Assembly: GCF_004211955.1 (NCBI RefSeq) | Contig: NZ_RHJI01000003.1 | Span: 123,142 to 187,141 of the forward strand | DNA length: 64,000 nucleotides | Reading direction: 5' to 3' | DNA from: Escherichia sp. E1V33 | Lineage (GTDB): Bacteria > Pseudomonadota > Gammaproteobacteria > Enterobacterales > Enterobacteriaceae | Part shown: in pieces, positions 50,205 to 61,698 of the stretch | Layout of the letters: every line of letters begins with the position of its first letter | How positions within the stretch are numbered: position 1 is the stretch's first letter | Program-made: the position numbers and the translations under genes | The notes under the pieces: generated by a model | The model's input: only the letters and a program-made list of their open reading frames with translations | The model's database searches: none | Told to the model about the DNA's origin: nothing

Positions 50205-51371
50205 GTGAAACATCTGCATCGATTCTTTAGCAGTGATGCCTCGGGAGGCATTATTCTCATTATTGCCGCTGTATTAGCGATGATTATGGCCAACAGCGGT
50301 GCAACCAGTGGATGGTATCACGACTTTCTTGAGACGGCGGTTCAGCTCCGGGTTGGGGCACTTGAGATCAACAAGAACATGCTGCTATGGATCAATGACG
50401 CTCTGATGGCGGTATTTTTCCTGTTGGTTGGTCTGGAAGTTAAACGCGAGCTGATGCAAGGTTCGCTGGCCAGTTTGCGCCAGGCAGCATTCCCGGTTAT
50501 TGCCGCAATCGGCGGGATGATTGTTCCGGCATTGCTCTATCTGGCTTTCAACTATGCCGATCCTATCACTCGTGAAGGCTGGGCGATCCCGGCGGCAACG
50601 GATATTGCCTTTGCTCTGGGCGTGTTGGCACTTTTAGGCAGTCGTGTGCCCTTGGCACTGAAGATCTTCTTGATGGCTCTGGCTATTATCGATGATCTTG
50701 GAGCCATCATTATCATCGCCTTGTTCTACACTAATGACTTGTCGATGGCCTCTCTCGGCGTTGCGGCAGTAGCGATTGCCGTACTCGCGGTACTGAATAT
50801 CTGTGGTGTTCGCCGCACGGGTGTTTATATTCTGGTTGGCGTTGTGCTGTGGACAGCGGTGTTGAAATCAGGTGTCCATGCAACGCTGGCTGGCGTCATT
50901 GTCGGCTTCTTTATTCCGTTAAAAGAGAAGCATGGGCGCTCTCCGGCTAAACGTCTGGAGCATGTTTTGCATCCGTGGGTGGCATATCTGATTTTGCCGC
51001 TGTTTGCGTTTGCCAATGCGGGTGTATCTCTGCAAGGTGTGACGCTGGATGGCCTGACCTCCATTCTGCCATTGGGGATCATCGCTGGCTTGCTGATTGG
51101 CAAACCGCTGGGGATTAGTCTGTTCTGCTGGTTGGCGCTGCGTTTGAAACTGGCGCATCTGCCAGAGGGAACGACTTACCAGCAAATTATGGCGGTTGGT
51201 ATCCTGTGCGGTATCGGTTTTACTATGTCTATCTTTATTGCCAGCCTGGCGTTTGGTAGCGTAGATCCAGAACTGATTAACTGGGCAAAATTAGGCATCC
51301 TTGTCGGTTCAATTTCTTCGGCGGTAATTGGATATAGCTGGTTACGCGTTCGTTTACGTCCAGCAGTTTGA
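50205..51371 (+). CDS. nhaA: Na+/H+ antiporter NhaA
   Basis: NhaA exports one Na+ (or Li+) for two H+ at alkaline pH. It is a 388-residue inner-membrane protein with 12 hydrophobic segments. The transport residues Asp133 (ATDIAF) and Asp163-Asp164 (AIIDDLGAI) are present. It starts at GTG 50205 after GAAGAGAAATAAAAA. It is followed by its activator nhaR. Confidence 0.98.
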   Translation: MKHLHRFFSSDASGGIILIIAAVLAMIMANSGATSGWYHDFLETAVQLRVGALEINKNMLLWINDALMAVFFLLVGLEVKRELMQGSLASLRQAAFPVIAAIGGMIVPALLYLAFNYADPITREGWAIPAATDIAFALGVLALLGSRVPLALKIFLMALAIIDDLGAIIIIALFYTNDLSMASLGVAAVAIAVLAVLNICGVRRTGVYILVGVVLWTAVLKSGVHATLAGVIVGFFIPLKEKHGRSPAKRLEHVLHPWVAYLILPLFAFANAGVSLQGVTLDGLTSILPLGIIAGLLIGKPLGISLFCWLALRLKLAHLPEGTTYQQIMAVGILCGIGFTMSIFIASLAFGSVDPELINWAKLGILVGSISSAVIGYSWLRVRLRPAV

Positions 51372-51430
51372 CAGGACGGTTTACCGGGGAGCCATAAACG
51401 GCTCCCTTTTCATTGTTATCAGGGAGAGAA

Positions 51431-52336
51431 ATGAGCATGTCTCATATCAATTACAACCACTTATACTACTTCTGGCATGTCTACAAAGAAGGTTCTGTGG
51501 TTGGCGCAGCGGAGGCGCTCTATTTAACACCACAAACGATTACCGGGCAGATCAGGGCGCTGGAAGAGCGTCTGCAAGGGAAATTATTTAAGCGTAAAGG
51601 GCGCGGTCTGGAACCCAGTGAACTGGGGGAGCTGGTCTATCGCTATGCCGATAAAATGTTCACTTTAAGTCAGGAAATGCTGGATATCGTGAATTATCGC
51701 AAAGAGTCCAATTTATTGTTTGATGTTGGCGTGGCTGACGCGCTTTCCAAACGTCTGGTCAGTAGCGTACTGAACGCCGCAGTGGTAGAAGGGGAGCCGA
51801 TTCATCTACGTTGCTTTGAGTCTACTCACGAAATGCTCCTCGAGCAGCTAAGCCAGCATAAACTGGACATGATTATTTCGGACTGCCCGATAGATTCTAC
51901 GCAGCAGGAAGGCCTGTTCTCCGTGAGGATTGGAGAATGCGGCGTGAGCTTCTGGTGCACAAATCCGCCGCCGGAAAAACCTTTCCCGGCTTGTCTGGAA
52001 GAACGGCGGCTACTGATTCCTGGGCGTCGCTCCATGTTAGGGCGTAAATTGCTTAACTGGTTTAATTCTCAGGGATTAAACGTCGAGATTCTTGGTGAAT
52101 TTGATGATGCCGCGTTGATGAAAGCTTTTGGCGCGATGCACAATGCTATTTTTGTCGCGCCGACGCTTTATGCATATGATTTTTATGCTGATAAAACTGT
52201 CGTAGAAATTGGCCGCGTTGAGAATGTGATGGAAGAGTACCATGCCATTTTTGCTGAACGCATGATTCAGCATCCGGCAGTACAGCGTATCTGTAATACG
52301 GATTATTCTTCGTTGTTTTCTCCTGCCTCACGATAG
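51431..52336 (+). CDS. nhaR: LysR-type activator NhaR
   Basis: NhaR is a 301-residue LysR-family regulator that senses Na+ and activates nhaA (and the pga operon in E. coli). The N-terminal HTH (about 5-65) reads [27 protein letters not shown]. The periplasmic-binding-protein-like effector domain follows. ATG 51431 follows AGGGAGAGAA. It ends 57 nt before the convergent glycosidase. Confidence 0.97.
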   Translation: MSMSHINYNHLYYFWHVYKEGSVVGAAEALYLTPQTITGQIRALEERLQGKLFKRKGRGLEPSELGELVYRYADKMFTLSQEMLDIVNYRKESNLLFDVGVADALSKRLVSSVLNAAVVEGEPIHLRCFESTHEMLLEQLSQHKLDMIISDCPIDSTQQEGLFSVRIGECGVSFWCTNPPPEKPFPACLEERRLLIPGRRSMLGRKLLNWFNSQGLNVEILGEFDDAALMKAFGAMHNAIFVAPTLYAYDFYADKTVVEIGRVENVMEEYHAIFAERMIQHPAVQRICNTDYSSLFSPASR

Positions 52337-52393
52337 ATATTAGAACTCACGCCCCGCTATATACGGGGCGTGCTAATGAACAAACAATGTCCT

Positions 52394-54433
52394 TTAAGCG
52401 GGTAATAGCTGGCGATATTTCCCTTTCTCGCGAATGAATACCGGTATCTGGTGCAGCGGCGCACAATGATGAAGCGTTTGCCCACCCGCGTAGTGTTCAT
52501 GGGTATAAAAATCGATCCATGTCTCTCCGGCAGGCAACCAGACATCACGTGAACGTGTACCTTCGTGCATTACAGGGGCAACGAGAAGGTCCGGGCCAAA
52601 GCAGTACTGATCATAAATGTTCCAGCTTTCAGCCTGGTCAGGAAATTCAAAGAACATCGTGCGCATTACCGGGCTGTTCTTCTCGTGCGTCTCAGCCATA
52701 ATTTTACTGATATAAGGTTTCAGCTTCTCACGCAACAGCAGGCAGGAAGTGAGAATTTCACCGGTTTCTTCACCATAGCTCCAGACTTCATTCGGCGCGC
52801 CAGTCGGACATTGTGCGATGCCATCACGATAGGGTTGTTCTGGCAAAACTTGCGGGTCGCGGTTGCCATGTAAACGCATTACTGGGCTGAATACCCCCCA
52901 CTGGAACCAGCGAATAAGCAGTTCATGAAATTTTGGATCATGTATGTTGCCACCGTGGAAACCGCCAATATCCGTCGTCCACCACGGGATCCCGGCAATT
53001 CCCATGTTCAGCCCGGCAGCAAACTGATTGCGCAGAGAACGGAAGGAGGAGTGGATATCGCCTGACCACACCAGGGCACCATATTTCTGACTACCGGCCC
53101 AGGCGCAACGTAGCAGGTTGATCACCTGCTTTTCTCCGGCTGCCTGCATGCCATCGAAGAAAGTTTTGGCGTACATACGCGGATAGATATTACCGACTTC
53201 CAGCACAGGCCCTGCGTAGTAACGATAGTTGTCGTAATCGTAAACACCGAACTCTGGCTCGGCTTCATCCAGCCAGAACAGCTTCACGCCTTTATCGTAA
53301 TAATTGCGTTTGGCTTTGTTCCAGACATATTCCCGTGCGCCAGGATGGGTCGCATCAAAGAATGTGGTGTTGCCAAGGAAATCCATATTGATCGGCAAAC
53401 CACGTTCGGTATGGACCAGCCAGCCATTTTCTTTCATCTCCCGATAACTCTCGGTACGGTTATCTACGGTAGGCCAGAATGAAACCATCAGTTCGATGCC
53501 CATTTCTTTTAATTCGGCGATCATCGCATCGGGATCTGGCCAGTCACGCAGATCGAACATCCAGTCGCCCTGATTAGGCCAATGGAAGAAATCGATGACA
53601 ATCACCGAGATCGGAAGATTGCGTTGCTTGTAGCCGCGTGCGACCTCTAACAATTCTTGTTGATTACGATAGCGAAGCTTGCATTGCCAGAACCCCATTG
53701 CGTAATCAGGCATCATCGGTGGCGTACCGGTTACTCGTGCATAGGCTTCACTGATTTCAGCCGGTGTATCGCCCGCGGTGATCCAGTAGTCCAGTTGTTC
53801 ACTGACCTCTGCTACCCATTCCGTGCCGTTTTGCGCGAAGGTGACGCGGCCAATTGCTGGGTTATTCCACAGAAAACCATAACCCTGATCTGATAGCAGG
53901 AAGGGAACAGAAGCCTGCGAGTTACGTTGTGCAAGCTCCAGCATGCAACCTTTTAAATCCAGATTTGGTTGCTGATACTGGCCCATGCCAAACAGTTTCT
54001 CGCCATCGTTGGCTTCAAATCGTGCCTTAATTGTGAATTTCCCGCCAGGAATAGGCTTGAATTCACGGGCCTGTAGATTAAGAGCGCTCACATATTGGCC
54101 GTGTGCGGACTCATCTTCACCAATTTCGCCACGTTGACGCCAGAACTCTTGCAGCAGGCATTTATCATCATTACGCCAGAAAGAGAGCTGGCCCTGAAGA
54201 TTTACAATGGCAGTGATTTTACCATTTCTCAGCGTTGCCTGTTTTTCATCCCAGGTGATATGAGCGATAGCATCGCCAGGATCCTGAGTTAACGCCCAGT
54301 TTTCATTGCGCATTACCGGTAAATGGCGGCCGCTTCGCACGCGTAAACTGTTTTCGCCCCAGGCCTCAATCCAGAGATAACGATCGTCTTGTTGCCAGAC
54401 CAGACGGTGGGGATCTTGCTTAATAAACGACAT
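52394..54433 (-). CDS. GH31 family alpha-glycosidase
   Basis: This is a 679-residue member of glycoside hydrolase family 31 without a signal peptide, so cytoplasmic. Catalytic residues fit the family: nucleophile Asp389 in LFWLDEAEPE and acid/base Asp459 in VWSGDIHSSF. WWTTDIGGFHGG (484-495) is a substrate-pocket motif. ATG 54433 follows GGGAGGAACAATT. The substrate could be an alpha-glucoside, alpha-xyloside or a sulfo/amino sugar derivative; sequence alone does not decide. It lies 39 nt downstream of a GPH-family transporter, so it probably cleaves what that protein imports. This pair replaces IS1 in K-12. Confidence 0.9.
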   Translation of the reverse strand: MSFIKQDPHRLVWQQDDRYLWIEAWGENSLRVRSGRHLPVMRNENWALTQDPGDAIAHITWDEKQATLRNGKITAIVNLQGQLSFWRNDDKCLLQEFWRQRGEIGEDESAHGQYVSALNLQAREFKPIPGGKFTIKARFEANDGEKLFGMGQYQQPNLDLKGCMLELAQRNSQASVPFLLSDQGYGFLWNNPAIGRVTFAQNGTEWVAEVSEQLDYWITAGDTPAEISEAYARVTGTPPMMPDYAMGFWQCKLRYRNQQELLEVARGYKQRNLPISVIVIDFFHWPNQGDWMFDLRDWPDPDAMIAELKEMGIELMVSFWPTVDNRTESYREMKENGWLVHTERGLPINMDFLGNTTFFDATHPGAREYVWNKAKRNYYDKGVKLFWLDEAEPEFGVYDYDNYRYYAGPVLEVGNIYPRMYAKTFFDGMQAAGEKQVINLLRCAWAGSQKYGALVWSGDIHSSFRSLRNQFAAGLNMGIAGIPWWTTDIGGFHGGNIHDPKFHELLIRWFQWGVFSPVMRLHGNRDPQVLPEQPYRDGIAQCPTGAPNEVWSYGEETGEILTSCLLLREKLKPYISKIMAETHEKNSPVMRTMFFEFPDQAESWNIYDQYCFGPDLLVAPVMHEGTRSRDVWLPAGETWIDFYTHEHYAGGQTLHHCAPLHQIPVFIREKGKYRQLLPA

Positions 54434-54472
54434 AATTGTTCCTCCCAGGAGCAAGTGGCATGTTGATTAAAT

Positions 54473-55846
54473 TCAACGATTGTGGGCTTGCAGATCGTGT
54501 TGGATGCGACCTTCCATCGCTTCATACTGGCGAAAGAAGAGCAGTGGTACAGCCGCGAGAGCAAAGAGCAGCGCAGGGACCCAGATAAATGCCAGACTGA
54601 TACCTTCCAACCCCGCAGCCGTCTGTTGTTGGTTGGGGATATAACCAAAACTGTCCATAATCAAGGCTGCGAAAGCTGTACCGATACCACTGCCCATCTT
54701 GATGCAGAAGGTGCTGCCGAAGGCGATCAGAATGCCGGTAGCTTTAATGCCGGTTTTCCAGCGACCAAAGTCAACGGCGAAACCGAGCATCGCGAAAGGC
54801 ATAGAACAGGCGATACCGCTGCCGATATTGGCGAGTACCCAGGCGGCGATCATCAAAGGGATGCTGTCGGCAGCTAGCCACATGAGGCCCCCGCCTAACA
54901 TCGCGACCAGCAGCCCGGTAATCCAAATCCAGGTTTTGGTGAGATAGCGACTGAAGAACGGAATGGCAATAATAAACAGGATTTGAATGGTGGCGAGACT
55001 GTTAACCAGCGGGACCAGATCTTTGCGATCCAGATTGTAGGTTAAATAGTAAACAATAGTGGTGTTGCGCTGCTGTAGGGCAATCCAGAAGATGAGGTTC
55101 GCCACTACCATCAGGATCCACGGCCAGTTCCCCTTCATTGCCGAAAAACTCTTTTTCATCGGCAGTCGTGGTTCTTGCTGTATTTTATCGGTATCCAGTT
55201 CGCGAATATTTTTAAAGGCAAACAACGTTAAGGCACAGGATATTACAGCAAAGACAATGGCAGTATAAATAAAGCCTGCTTTATCGTTACCATTACCAAG
55301 GAAAGCGACCAATGGCAATGCTGTCGCATTCATTAATAGTACGCCAATTTGCCCACCAGTCATGCGATATGAGTTTAATACCAGACGTTCCTTTGGTGAC
55401 AGCGTCATCAACGGTAATATGGCGCTTAATGGTGTATTCAACCCAGTAAACAGAATGCTGGCTAACATGTACGATATTGCTGCATAAACAGCTTTTCCTG
55501 TCATGCTGATATCGGGTGACCAGAAAGAAAGTGCACTAAATACAGCAAAAGGTAATGGTAACCATAAAAACCATGGACGGCATTTTCCATAACGCGAATG
55601 GGTTTTATCGATAATGATCCCCCACACTGGCGCATCAATACCGTCTACAATGCGCGCCAGCAGTAGGATGATGCCTGCAACCGCCAGACTAATCCCTGCT
55701 ACGTCGGTGTAGAAATAAAGAATGTAGGTAGAGCCAAAACAGTAGAGCAGATTACCGGCAACATCCAGTGAGCCGTAGCTAATTCGCTGTATTAAAGGTA
55801 AGGAATCGGATGAAGTTGATTGAGTAGTTTCAATGACGGAACTCAT
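54473..55846 (-). CDS. GPH-family sugar:cation symporter
   Basis: This is a 457-residue inner-membrane protein with about 12 hydrophobic helices. It belongs to the glycoside-pentoside-hexuronide:cation symporters (MelB/YicJ-like): the early RISYGSLDVAGNLLYCFG, the DxxxD-type LLLARIVDGIDAPVWGIIIDKT loop and RYGKCRPWFLW are characteristic. It imports an oligosaccharide or glycoside with Na+ or H+. First gene of a two-gene unit with the GH31 enzyme; no regulator is adjacent. Confidence 0.9.
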   Translation of the reverse strand: MSSVIETTQSTSSDSLPLIQRISYGSLDVAGNLLYCFGSTYILYFYTDVAGISLAVAGIILLLARIVDGIDAPVWGIIIDKTHSRYGKCRPWFLWLPLPFAVFSALSFWSPDISMTGKAVYAAISYMLASILFTGLNTPLSAILPLMTLSPKERLVLNSYRMTGGQIGVLLMNATALPLVAFLGNGNDKAGFIYTAIVFAVISCALTLFAFKNIRELDTDKIQQEPRLPMKKSFSAMKGNWPWILMVVANLIFWIALQQRNTTIVYYLTYNLDRKDLVPLVNSLATIQILFIIAIPFFSRYLTKTWIWITGLLVAMLGGGLMWLAADSIPLMIAAWVLANIGSGIACSMPFAMLGFAVDFGRWKTGIKATGILIAFGSTFCIKMGSGIGTAFAALIMDSFGYIPNQQQTAAGLEGISLAFIWVPALLFALAAVPLLFFRQYEAMEGRIQHDLQAHNR

Positions 55847-56202
55847 TATATTCTCTCCAGAACAAGAATGCCTGTCTCAGAAAAAAAGCTTTTATTTTCT
55901 AAGCAAATACATACTGACTTTCCTTAATGCATATTTATTAATGATTTAAACAACGTTGTGAGAATGAGGTTAGTTAAGGAGAGTGATGGCGACAATTATA
56001 ATTTTTCGTTTTAAGTTTGCGTTAATTCGTTTTTAGCTTTGTTTCTCTGTATTTTGTTATGCAGTTCACGTTTTATCAGGGAATAAAACATTTTAACTTT
56101 TATGATGAAATGTTAAATATTTTATACTTAGGGGAATATATGGCGGCAGAAATAAGCAAAAGAGAGATGCCTTTCATTTGAAACTTCCAGGCGTGCAGGT
56201 AT
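55847..56202. other. AT-rich region upstream of the sugar module
   Basis: About 355 bp without a convincing gene, strongly AT-rich (for example TTTTTCGTTTTAAGTTTGCG), unlike its neighbours. It must hold the leftward promoter of the transporter-glycosidase pair. I saw no clear CRP palindrome or regulator operator. Confidence 0.6.
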
Positions 56203-56229
56203 AAAAAAACCCGCTTGCGCGGGCTTTTT
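56203..56229 (-). terminator. rpsT terminator
   Basis: AAAAAAACCCGC-TTGC-GCGGGCTTTTT is a symmetrical stem with A and T tracts. It is located 25 nt beyond the rpsT stop on the minus strand. Confidence 0.9.
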
Positions 56230-56253
56230 CACAAAGCTTCAGCAAATTGGCAA

Positions 56254-56538
<285 letters not shown>

Positions 56539-56619
56539 CTATATGGACAATTCAAAGGCCGAGGAATATGCCCTTTTAGCCTTCTTTTGTCAATGGATTT
56601 GTGCAAATAAGCGCCGTTA

Positions 56620-56838
56620 ATGTGCCGGCACTCGTTACGTAGTGATGGCGCAGGATTCTACCAGCTTGCGTGGTGTGAATACAGCTTTTCCGCGATAAAA
56701 ATTGCAGCAGGCCGTGAGTTTCTTCCTGTGATTTGCGCCATGGCAATGAAAAGCCACTTCTTTCTGATTTCGGTACTCAATCGCCGGTTAACCTTGACCG
56801 CTGTACAAGGTATACTCGGACGATTTTCACTGTTTTGA
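56620..56838 (+). CDS. yaaY: YaaY, small hypothetical protein
   Basis: YaaY is a 72-residue ORF ending 7 nt before ribF. It matches the K-12 yaaY frame from memory. It has no recognisable domain, is rich in Phe, Leu and Cys, and lies over the rpsT and ribF promoter zone. It may be a non-coding frame; evidence for a protein is weak. Confidence 0.4.
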   Translation: MCRHSLRSDGAGFYQLAWCEYSFSAIKIAAGREFLPVICAMAMKSHFFLISVLNRRLTLTAVQGILGRFSLF

Positions 56839-56845
56839 GCCAGAC

Positions 56846-57787
56846 ATGAAGCTGATACGCGGCATACATAATCTCAGCCAGGCCCCGCAAGAAGGGTGTG
56901 TGCTGACTATTGGTAATTTCGACGGCGTGCATCGCGGTCATCGCGCGTTGTTACAGGGCTTGCAGGAAGAAGGGCGCAGGCGAAACTTACCGGTAATGGT
57001 GATGATTTTCGAGCCTCAACCGCTGGAACTGTTTGCCACTGATAAAGCCCCGGCGCGGCTGACCCGGCTGCGGGAAAAACTGCGTTACCTTGCAGAGTGC
57101 GGCGTAGATTACGTGCTCTGTGTGCGTTTCGATAGGCGTTTTGCAGCGTTGACCGCGCAAAATTTCATCAGCGATCTTCTGGTAAAGCATTTGCGGGTAA
57201 AATTCCTCGCCGTGGGTGATGATTTCCGCTTTGGCGCTGGTCGTGAAGGCGATTTCTTGTTATTACAGAAAGCTGGCTTGGAATACGGCTTTGACATTAC
57301 CAGTACGCAAACTTTTTGCGAAGGTGGCGTGCGTATCAGCAGCACCGCCGTGCGTCAGGCACTGGCAGACGATAATCTGTCTCTGGCAGAAAGTTTACTG
57401 GGGCACCCGTTTGCCATCTCCGGGCGTGTGGTCCACGGTGATGAATTAGGGCGCACTATAGGTTTCCCGACGGCGAATGTACCGCTGCGCCGTCAGGTTT
57501 CCCCGGTGAAAGGGGTTTATGCGGTGGAAGTGCTGGGCCTCGGTGAAAAGCCGTTACCCGGCGTGGCAAACATCGGAACACGCCCAACGGTTGCCGGTAT
57601 TCGCCAGCAGCTGGAAGTGCATTTGTTAGATGTTGCAATGGACCTTTACGGTCGCCATATACAAGTAGTGCTGCGTAAAAAAATACGCAATGAGCAGCGA
57701 TTTGCGTCGCTGGACGAACTGAAAGCGCAGATTGCGCGTGATGAATTAACCGCCCGCGAATTTTTTGGGCTAACAAAACCGGCTTAA
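56846..57787 (+). CDS. ribF: Bifunctional riboflavin kinase/FAD synthetase RibF
   Basis: RibF phosphorylates riboflavin to FMN and adenylylates FMN to FAD. It has 313 residues. The N-terminal nucleotidyltransferase has GNFDGVHRGH (23-32) and the late SSTAVRQAL. The C-terminal riboflavin kinase has GRTIGFPTANV. It heads the block ribF-ileS-lspA-fkpB-ispH-rihC. No FMN riboswitch is visible upstream. Confidence 0.97.
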   Translation: MKLIRGIHNLSQAPQEGCVLTIGNFDGVHRGHRALLQGLQEEGRRRNLPVMVMIFEPQPLELFATDKAPARLTRLREKLRYLAECGVDYVLCVRFDRRFAALTAQNFISDLLVKHLRVKFLAVGDDFRFGAGREGDFLLLQKAGLEYGFDITSTQTFCEGGVRISSTAVRQALADDNLSLAESLLGHPFAISGRVVHGDELGRTIGFPTANVPLRRQVSPVKGVYAVEVLGLGEKPLPGVANIGTRPTVAGIRQQLEVHLLDVAMDLYGRHIQVVLRKKIRNEQRFASLDELKAQIARDELTAREFFGLTKPA

Positions 57788-57829
57788 GCCTGTTATGTAA
57801 TCAAACCGAAATACGGAACCGAGAATCTG

Positions 57830-60646
57830 ATGAGTGACTATAAATCAACCCTGAATTTGCCGGAAACAGGGTTCCCGATGCGTGGCGATCTCGCCAAGCG
57901 CGAACCGGGAATGCTGGCGCGTTGGACTGATGATGATCTGTACGGCATCATCCGTGCGGCTAAAAAAGGCAAAAAAACCTTCATTCTGCATGATGGCCCT
58001 CCTTATGCGAATGGCAGCATTCATATTGGTCACTCGGTTAACAAGATTCTGAAAGATATAATCGTGAAGTCCAAAGGACTTTCCGGTTATGACTCGCCGT
58101 ATGTGCCTGGTTGGGACTGCCACGGTCTGCCGATCGAACTGAAAGTAGAGCAAGAATACGGTAAGCCAGGTGAGAAATTCACCGCCGCCGAGTTCCGCGC
58201 TAAGTGCCGCGAATACGCTGCGACCCAGGTTGACGGTCAGCGCAAAGACTTTATCCGTCTGGGCGTGCTGGGCGACTGGTCGCACCCGTACCTGACCATG
58301 GACTTCAAAACTGAAGCCAACATCATCCGCGCGCTGGGCAAAATCATCGGTAATGGCCATCTGCACAAAGGCGCGAAGCCGGTGCACTGGTGCGTAGACT
58401 GCCGTTCTGCACTGGCAGAAGCAGAAGTTGAGTATTACGACAAAACTTCTCCGTCCATTGACGTCGCTTTCCAGGCGGTCGATCAGGATGCGCTGAAAGC
58501 GAAATTTGGCGTCAGCAACGTTAACGGCCCAATCTCGCTGGTTATCTGGACCACCACGCCGTGGACGCTGCCTGCGAACCGTGCAATCTCTATTGCACCT
58601 GATTTCGACTATGCGCTGGTGCAGATCGACGGTCAGGCTGTGATTCTGGCAAAAGATCTGGTTGAAAGCGTAATGCAGCGTATCGGCGTGACCGATTACA
58701 CCATTCTCGGCACGGTAAAAGGTGCGGAGCTTGAGCTGCTGCGCTTTGCCCATCCGTTTATGGGCTTCGATGTTCCGGCAATTCTTGGCGATCACGTTAC
58801 CCTGGATGCCGGTACTGGTGCCGTTCACACCGCGCCAGGCCACGGTCCGGACGACTATGTAATCGGTCAGAAATATGGTCTGGAAACCGCTAACCCGGTT
58901 GGCCCGGATGGCACTTATCTGCCGGGTACTTACCCGACGCTGGATGGCGTGAACGTCTTCAAAGCGAACGACATCGTCGTTGCACTGCTGCAGGAAAAAG
59001 GCGCGCTGCTGCACGTTGAGAAAATGCAGCACAGCTATCCGTGCTGCTGGCGTCACAAAACGCCGATCATCTTCCGCGCAACGCCGCAGTGGTTCGTCAG
59101 TATGGATCAGAAAGGTCTGCGTGCGCAGTCACTGAAAGAGATCAAAGGCGTGCAGTGGATCCCGGACTGGGGCCAGGCGCGTATCGAGTCGATGGTCGCT
59201 AACCGTCCTGACTGGTGTATCTCCCGTCAGCGTACCTGGGGCGTACCGATGTCGCTGTTCGTGCACAAAGACACTGACGAATTGCATCCGCGTACCCTCG
59301 AACTGATGGAAGAAGTGGCTAAACGCGTTGAAGTTGACGGTATCCAGGCGTGGTGGGATCTCGATGCGAAAGAGATCCTCGGCGACGAAGCTGACCAGTA
59401 TGTGAAAGTGCCGGATACTCTCGATGTATGGTTTGACTCCGGATCTACCCACTCTTCTGTTGTTGACGTGCGCCCGGAATTTGCTGGTCACGCAGCGGAC
59501 ATGTATCTGGAAGGTTCTGACCAGCACCGTGGTTGGTTCATGTCTTCCCTGATGATCTCCACCGCGATGAAAGGCAAAGCGCCGTATCGTCAGGTACTGA
59601 CTCACGGCTTTACCGTGGATGGTCAGGGTCGCAAGATGTCTAAATCCATCGGCAACACCGTTTCGCCGCAGGATGTGATGAACAAGCTGGGCGCGGATAT
59701 TCTGCGTCTGTGGGTGGCATCAACCGACTACACCGGCGAAATGGCCGTTTCTGACGAGATCCTGAAACGTGCTGCCGATAGCTATCGTCGTATCCGTAAC
59801 ACCGCGCGCTTCCTGCTGGCAAACCTGAACGGTTTTGATCCAGCAAAAGATATGGTGAAACCGGAAGAGATGGTGGTACTGGATCGCTGGGCCGTAGGTT
59901 GTGCGAAAGCGGCACAGGAAGATATCCTCAAGGCGTATGAAGCATACGATTTCCACGAAGTGGTACAGCGTCTGATGCGCTTCTGCTCCGTTGAGATGGG
60001 TTCCTTCTACCTCGACATCATCAAAGACCGTCAGTACACCGCGAAAGCGGACAGCGTGGCGCGTCGTAGCTGCCAGACTGCGCTGTATCACATCGCGGAA
60101 GCGCTGGTTCGCTGGATGGCACCAATCCTCTCCTTCACCGCTGATGAAGTGTGGGGCTACCTGCCGGGCGAACGTGAAAAATACGTCTTCACCGGCGAGT
60201 GGTACGAAGGCCTGTTTGGTCTGGCAGACAGTGAAGCGATGAACGATGCGTTCTGGGACGAGCTGTTGAAAGTGCGTGGCGAAGTGAACAAAGTCATTGA
60301 GCAAGCGCGTGCCGACAAGAAAGTGGGCGGCTCGCTGGAAGCGGCAGTGACGCTGTATGCTGAACCGGAACTGGCGGCGAAACTGACCGCGCTGGGCGAT
60401 GAATTACGATTTGTCCTGTTGACCTCTGGCGCTACCGTTGCAGACTATAACGACGCACCTGCTGATGCTCAGCAGAGCGAAGTACTCAAAGGGCTGAAAG
60501 TCGCGTTGAGTAAAGCCGAAGGTGAGAAGTGCCCACGCTGCTGGCACTACACCCAGGATGTCGGCAAGGTGGCGGAACACGCAGAAATCTGCGGCCGCTG
60601 TGTCAGCAACGTCGCCGGTGACGGTGAAAAACGTAAGTTTGCCTGA
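57830..60646 (+). CDS. ileS: Isoleucyl-tRNA synthetase
   Basis: IleS charges tRNA-Ile and edits valine. It has 938 residues. The class I HIGH motif lies in [11 protein letters not shown] (58-67... HIGH at 64-67). The CP1 editing domain is about 180-420. KMSKS is near 602-606. The C-terminal zinc motif CPRCWHY...CGRC is at about 902-925. It overlaps lspA by one base (TGATG). Confidence 0.98.
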   Translation: MSDYKSTLNLPETGFPMRGDLAKREPGMLARWTDDDLYGIIRAAKKGKKTFILHDGPPYANGSIHIGHSVNKILKDIIVKSKGLSGYDSPYVPGWDCHGLPIELKVEQEYGKPGEKFTAAEFRAKCREYAATQVDGQRKDFIRLGVLGDWSHPYLTMDFKTEANIIRALGKIIGNGHLHKGAKPVHWCVDCRSALAEAEVEYYDKTSPSIDVAFQAVDQDALKAKFGVSNVNGPISLVIWTTTPWTLPANRAISIAPDFDYALVQIDGQAVILAKDLVESVMQRIGVTDYTILGTVKGAELELLRFAHPFMGFDVPAILGDHVTLDAGTGAVHTAPGHGPDDYVIGQKYGLETANPVGPDGTYLPGTYPTLDGVNVFKANDIVVALLQEKGALLHVEKMQHSYPCCWRHKTPIIFRATPQWFVSMDQKGLRAQSLKEIKGVQWIPDWGQARIESMVANRPDWCISRQRTWGVPMSLFVHKDTDELHPRTLELMEEVAKRVEVDGIQAWWDLDAKEILGDEADQYVKVPDTLDVWFDSGSTHSSVVDVRPEFAGHAADMYLEGSDQHRGWFMSSLMISTAMKGKAPYRQVLTHGFTVDGQGRKMSKSIGNTVSPQDVMNKLGADILRLWVASTDYTGEMAVSDEILKRAADSYRRIRNTARFLLANLNGFDPAKDMVKPEEMVVLDRWAVGCAKAAQEDILKAYEAYDFHEVVQRLMRFCSVEMGSFYLDIIKDRQYTAKADSVARRSCQTALYHIAEALVRWMAPILSFTADEVWGYLPGEREKYVFTGEWYEGLFGLADSEAMNDAFWDELLKVRGEVNKVIEQARADKKVGGSLEAAVTLYAEPELAAKLTALGDELRFVLLTSGATVADYNDAPADAQQSEVLKGLKVALSKAEGEKCPRCWHYTQDVGKVAEHAEICGRCVSNVAGDGEKRKFA

Positions 60647-61140
60647 TGAGTCAATCGATCTGTTCAACAGGGCTACGCTGGCTGTGGCTGGTGGTAGTCG
60701 TGCTGATTATCGATCTGGGCAGCAAATACCTGATCCTCCAGAACTTTGCTCTGGGGGATACGGTACCGCTGTTCCCGTCGCTTAATCTGCATTATGCGCG
60801 TAACTATGGCGCGGCGTTTAGTTTCCTTGCCGATAGCGGCGGCTGGCAGCGTTGGTTCTTTGCCGGTATTGCGATTGGTATTAGCGTGATTCTGGTGGTG
60901 ATGATGTATCGCTCGAAGGCCACGCAGAAGCTAAACAATATCGCTTATGCGCTGATTATTGGCGGCGCGCTGGGCAACCTGTTCGACCGCCTGTGGCACG
61001 GCTTCGTTGTCGATATGATCGACTTCTACGTCGGCGACTGGCACTTCGCCACCTTCAACCTTGCTGATACAGCCATCTGTGTCGGCGCGGCACTGATTGT
61101 GCTGGAAGGTTTTTTGCCTTCTAAAGCGAAAAAACAATAA
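60646..61140 (+). CDS. lspA: Lipoprotein signal peptidase LspA
   Basis: LspA removes signal peptides from diacylated prolipoproteins in the inner membrane. It has 164 residues and four membrane helices. The catalytic aspartates lie in [18 protein letters not shown] (Asp123 region) and [11 protein letters not shown] (Asp141). Its start overlaps the ileS stop, so it is translationally coupled. Confidence 0.97.
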   Translation: MSQSICSTGLRWLWLVVVVLIIDLGSKYLILQNFALGDTVPLFPSLNLHYARNYGAAFSFLADSGGWQRWFFAGIAIGISVILVVMMYRSKATQKLNNIAYALIIGGALGNLFDRLWHGFVVDMIDFYVGDWHFATFNLADTAICVGAALIVLEGFLPSKAKKQ

Positions 61141-61143
61141 TAA

Positions 61144-61222
61144 ACCCTGCCGGATGTGATGCTGACGCATCTTATCCGGCCTACAGATTGCTGCGAAATC
61201 GTAGGCTGCATCCGGCAAAAAT
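61144..61222. repeat. REP/BIME between lspA and fkpB
   Basis: Opposed REP units: TGCCGGATGTGATGCTGACG with CATCTTATCCGGCCTAC (about 61148-61184), and GTAGGCTGCATCCGGCA (about 61201-61217). They sit inside the operon, between two genes. Confidence 0.85.
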
Positions 61223-61247
61223 CCTCAAAATATAAGAGCAAACCTGC

Positions 61248-61697
61248 ATGTCTGAATCTGTACAGAGCAATAGCGCCGTCCTGGTGCACTTCACGCTGAA
61301 ACTCGACGATGGCACCACCGCCGAGTCTACCCGTAACAATGGTAAACCGGCGCTATTCCGCCTGGGCGATGCTTCTCTCTCCGAAGGGCTGGAGCAACAC
61401 CTGCTGGGGCTGAAAGTGGGCGATAAAACCACCTTCTCGCTGGAGCCAGATGCGGCGTTTGGCGTGCCGTCACCGGACCTGATTCAGTACTTCTCCCGCC
61501 GTGAATTTATGGATGCAGGCGAGCCAGAAATTGGCGCAATTATGCTTTTTACCGCAATGGATGGCAGTGAGATGCCTGGCGTGATCCGCGAAATTAACGG
61601 CGACTCCATTACCGTTGATTTCAACCATCCGCTGGCCGGGCAGACCGTTCATTTTGATATTGAAGTGCTGGAAATCGATCCGGCACTGGAGGCGTAA
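61248..61697 (+). CDS. fkpB: FKBP-type peptidyl-prolyl isomerase FkpB (SlpA)
   Basis: FkpB is a 149-residue SlyD-like cytosolic prolyl isomerase. The FKBP core is split by an insert-in-flap domain (about 70-125, including [13 protein letters not shown]). VNHPLAGQ-type end [18 protein letters not shown] is typical. The stop lies one base before the ispH start. Confidence 0.95.
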
Positions 61698-61698
61698 C

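Noticed and set aside
56141-56182. 13-codon ORF (MAAEISKREMPFI) after AGGGGAATAT upstream of the rpsT terminator
   Set aside because: The binding site looks reasonable, but the frame is too short and has no comparative support.
56541-56845. FMN riboswitch upstream of ribF
   Set aside because: I see no conserved RFN-type core; the region is covered by the rpsT promoter area and yaaY.
57845-59056. 403-residue open frame opposite ileS
   Set aside because: Same effect of biased codons in a highly expressed gene; no domain, and it lies wholly inside ileS.
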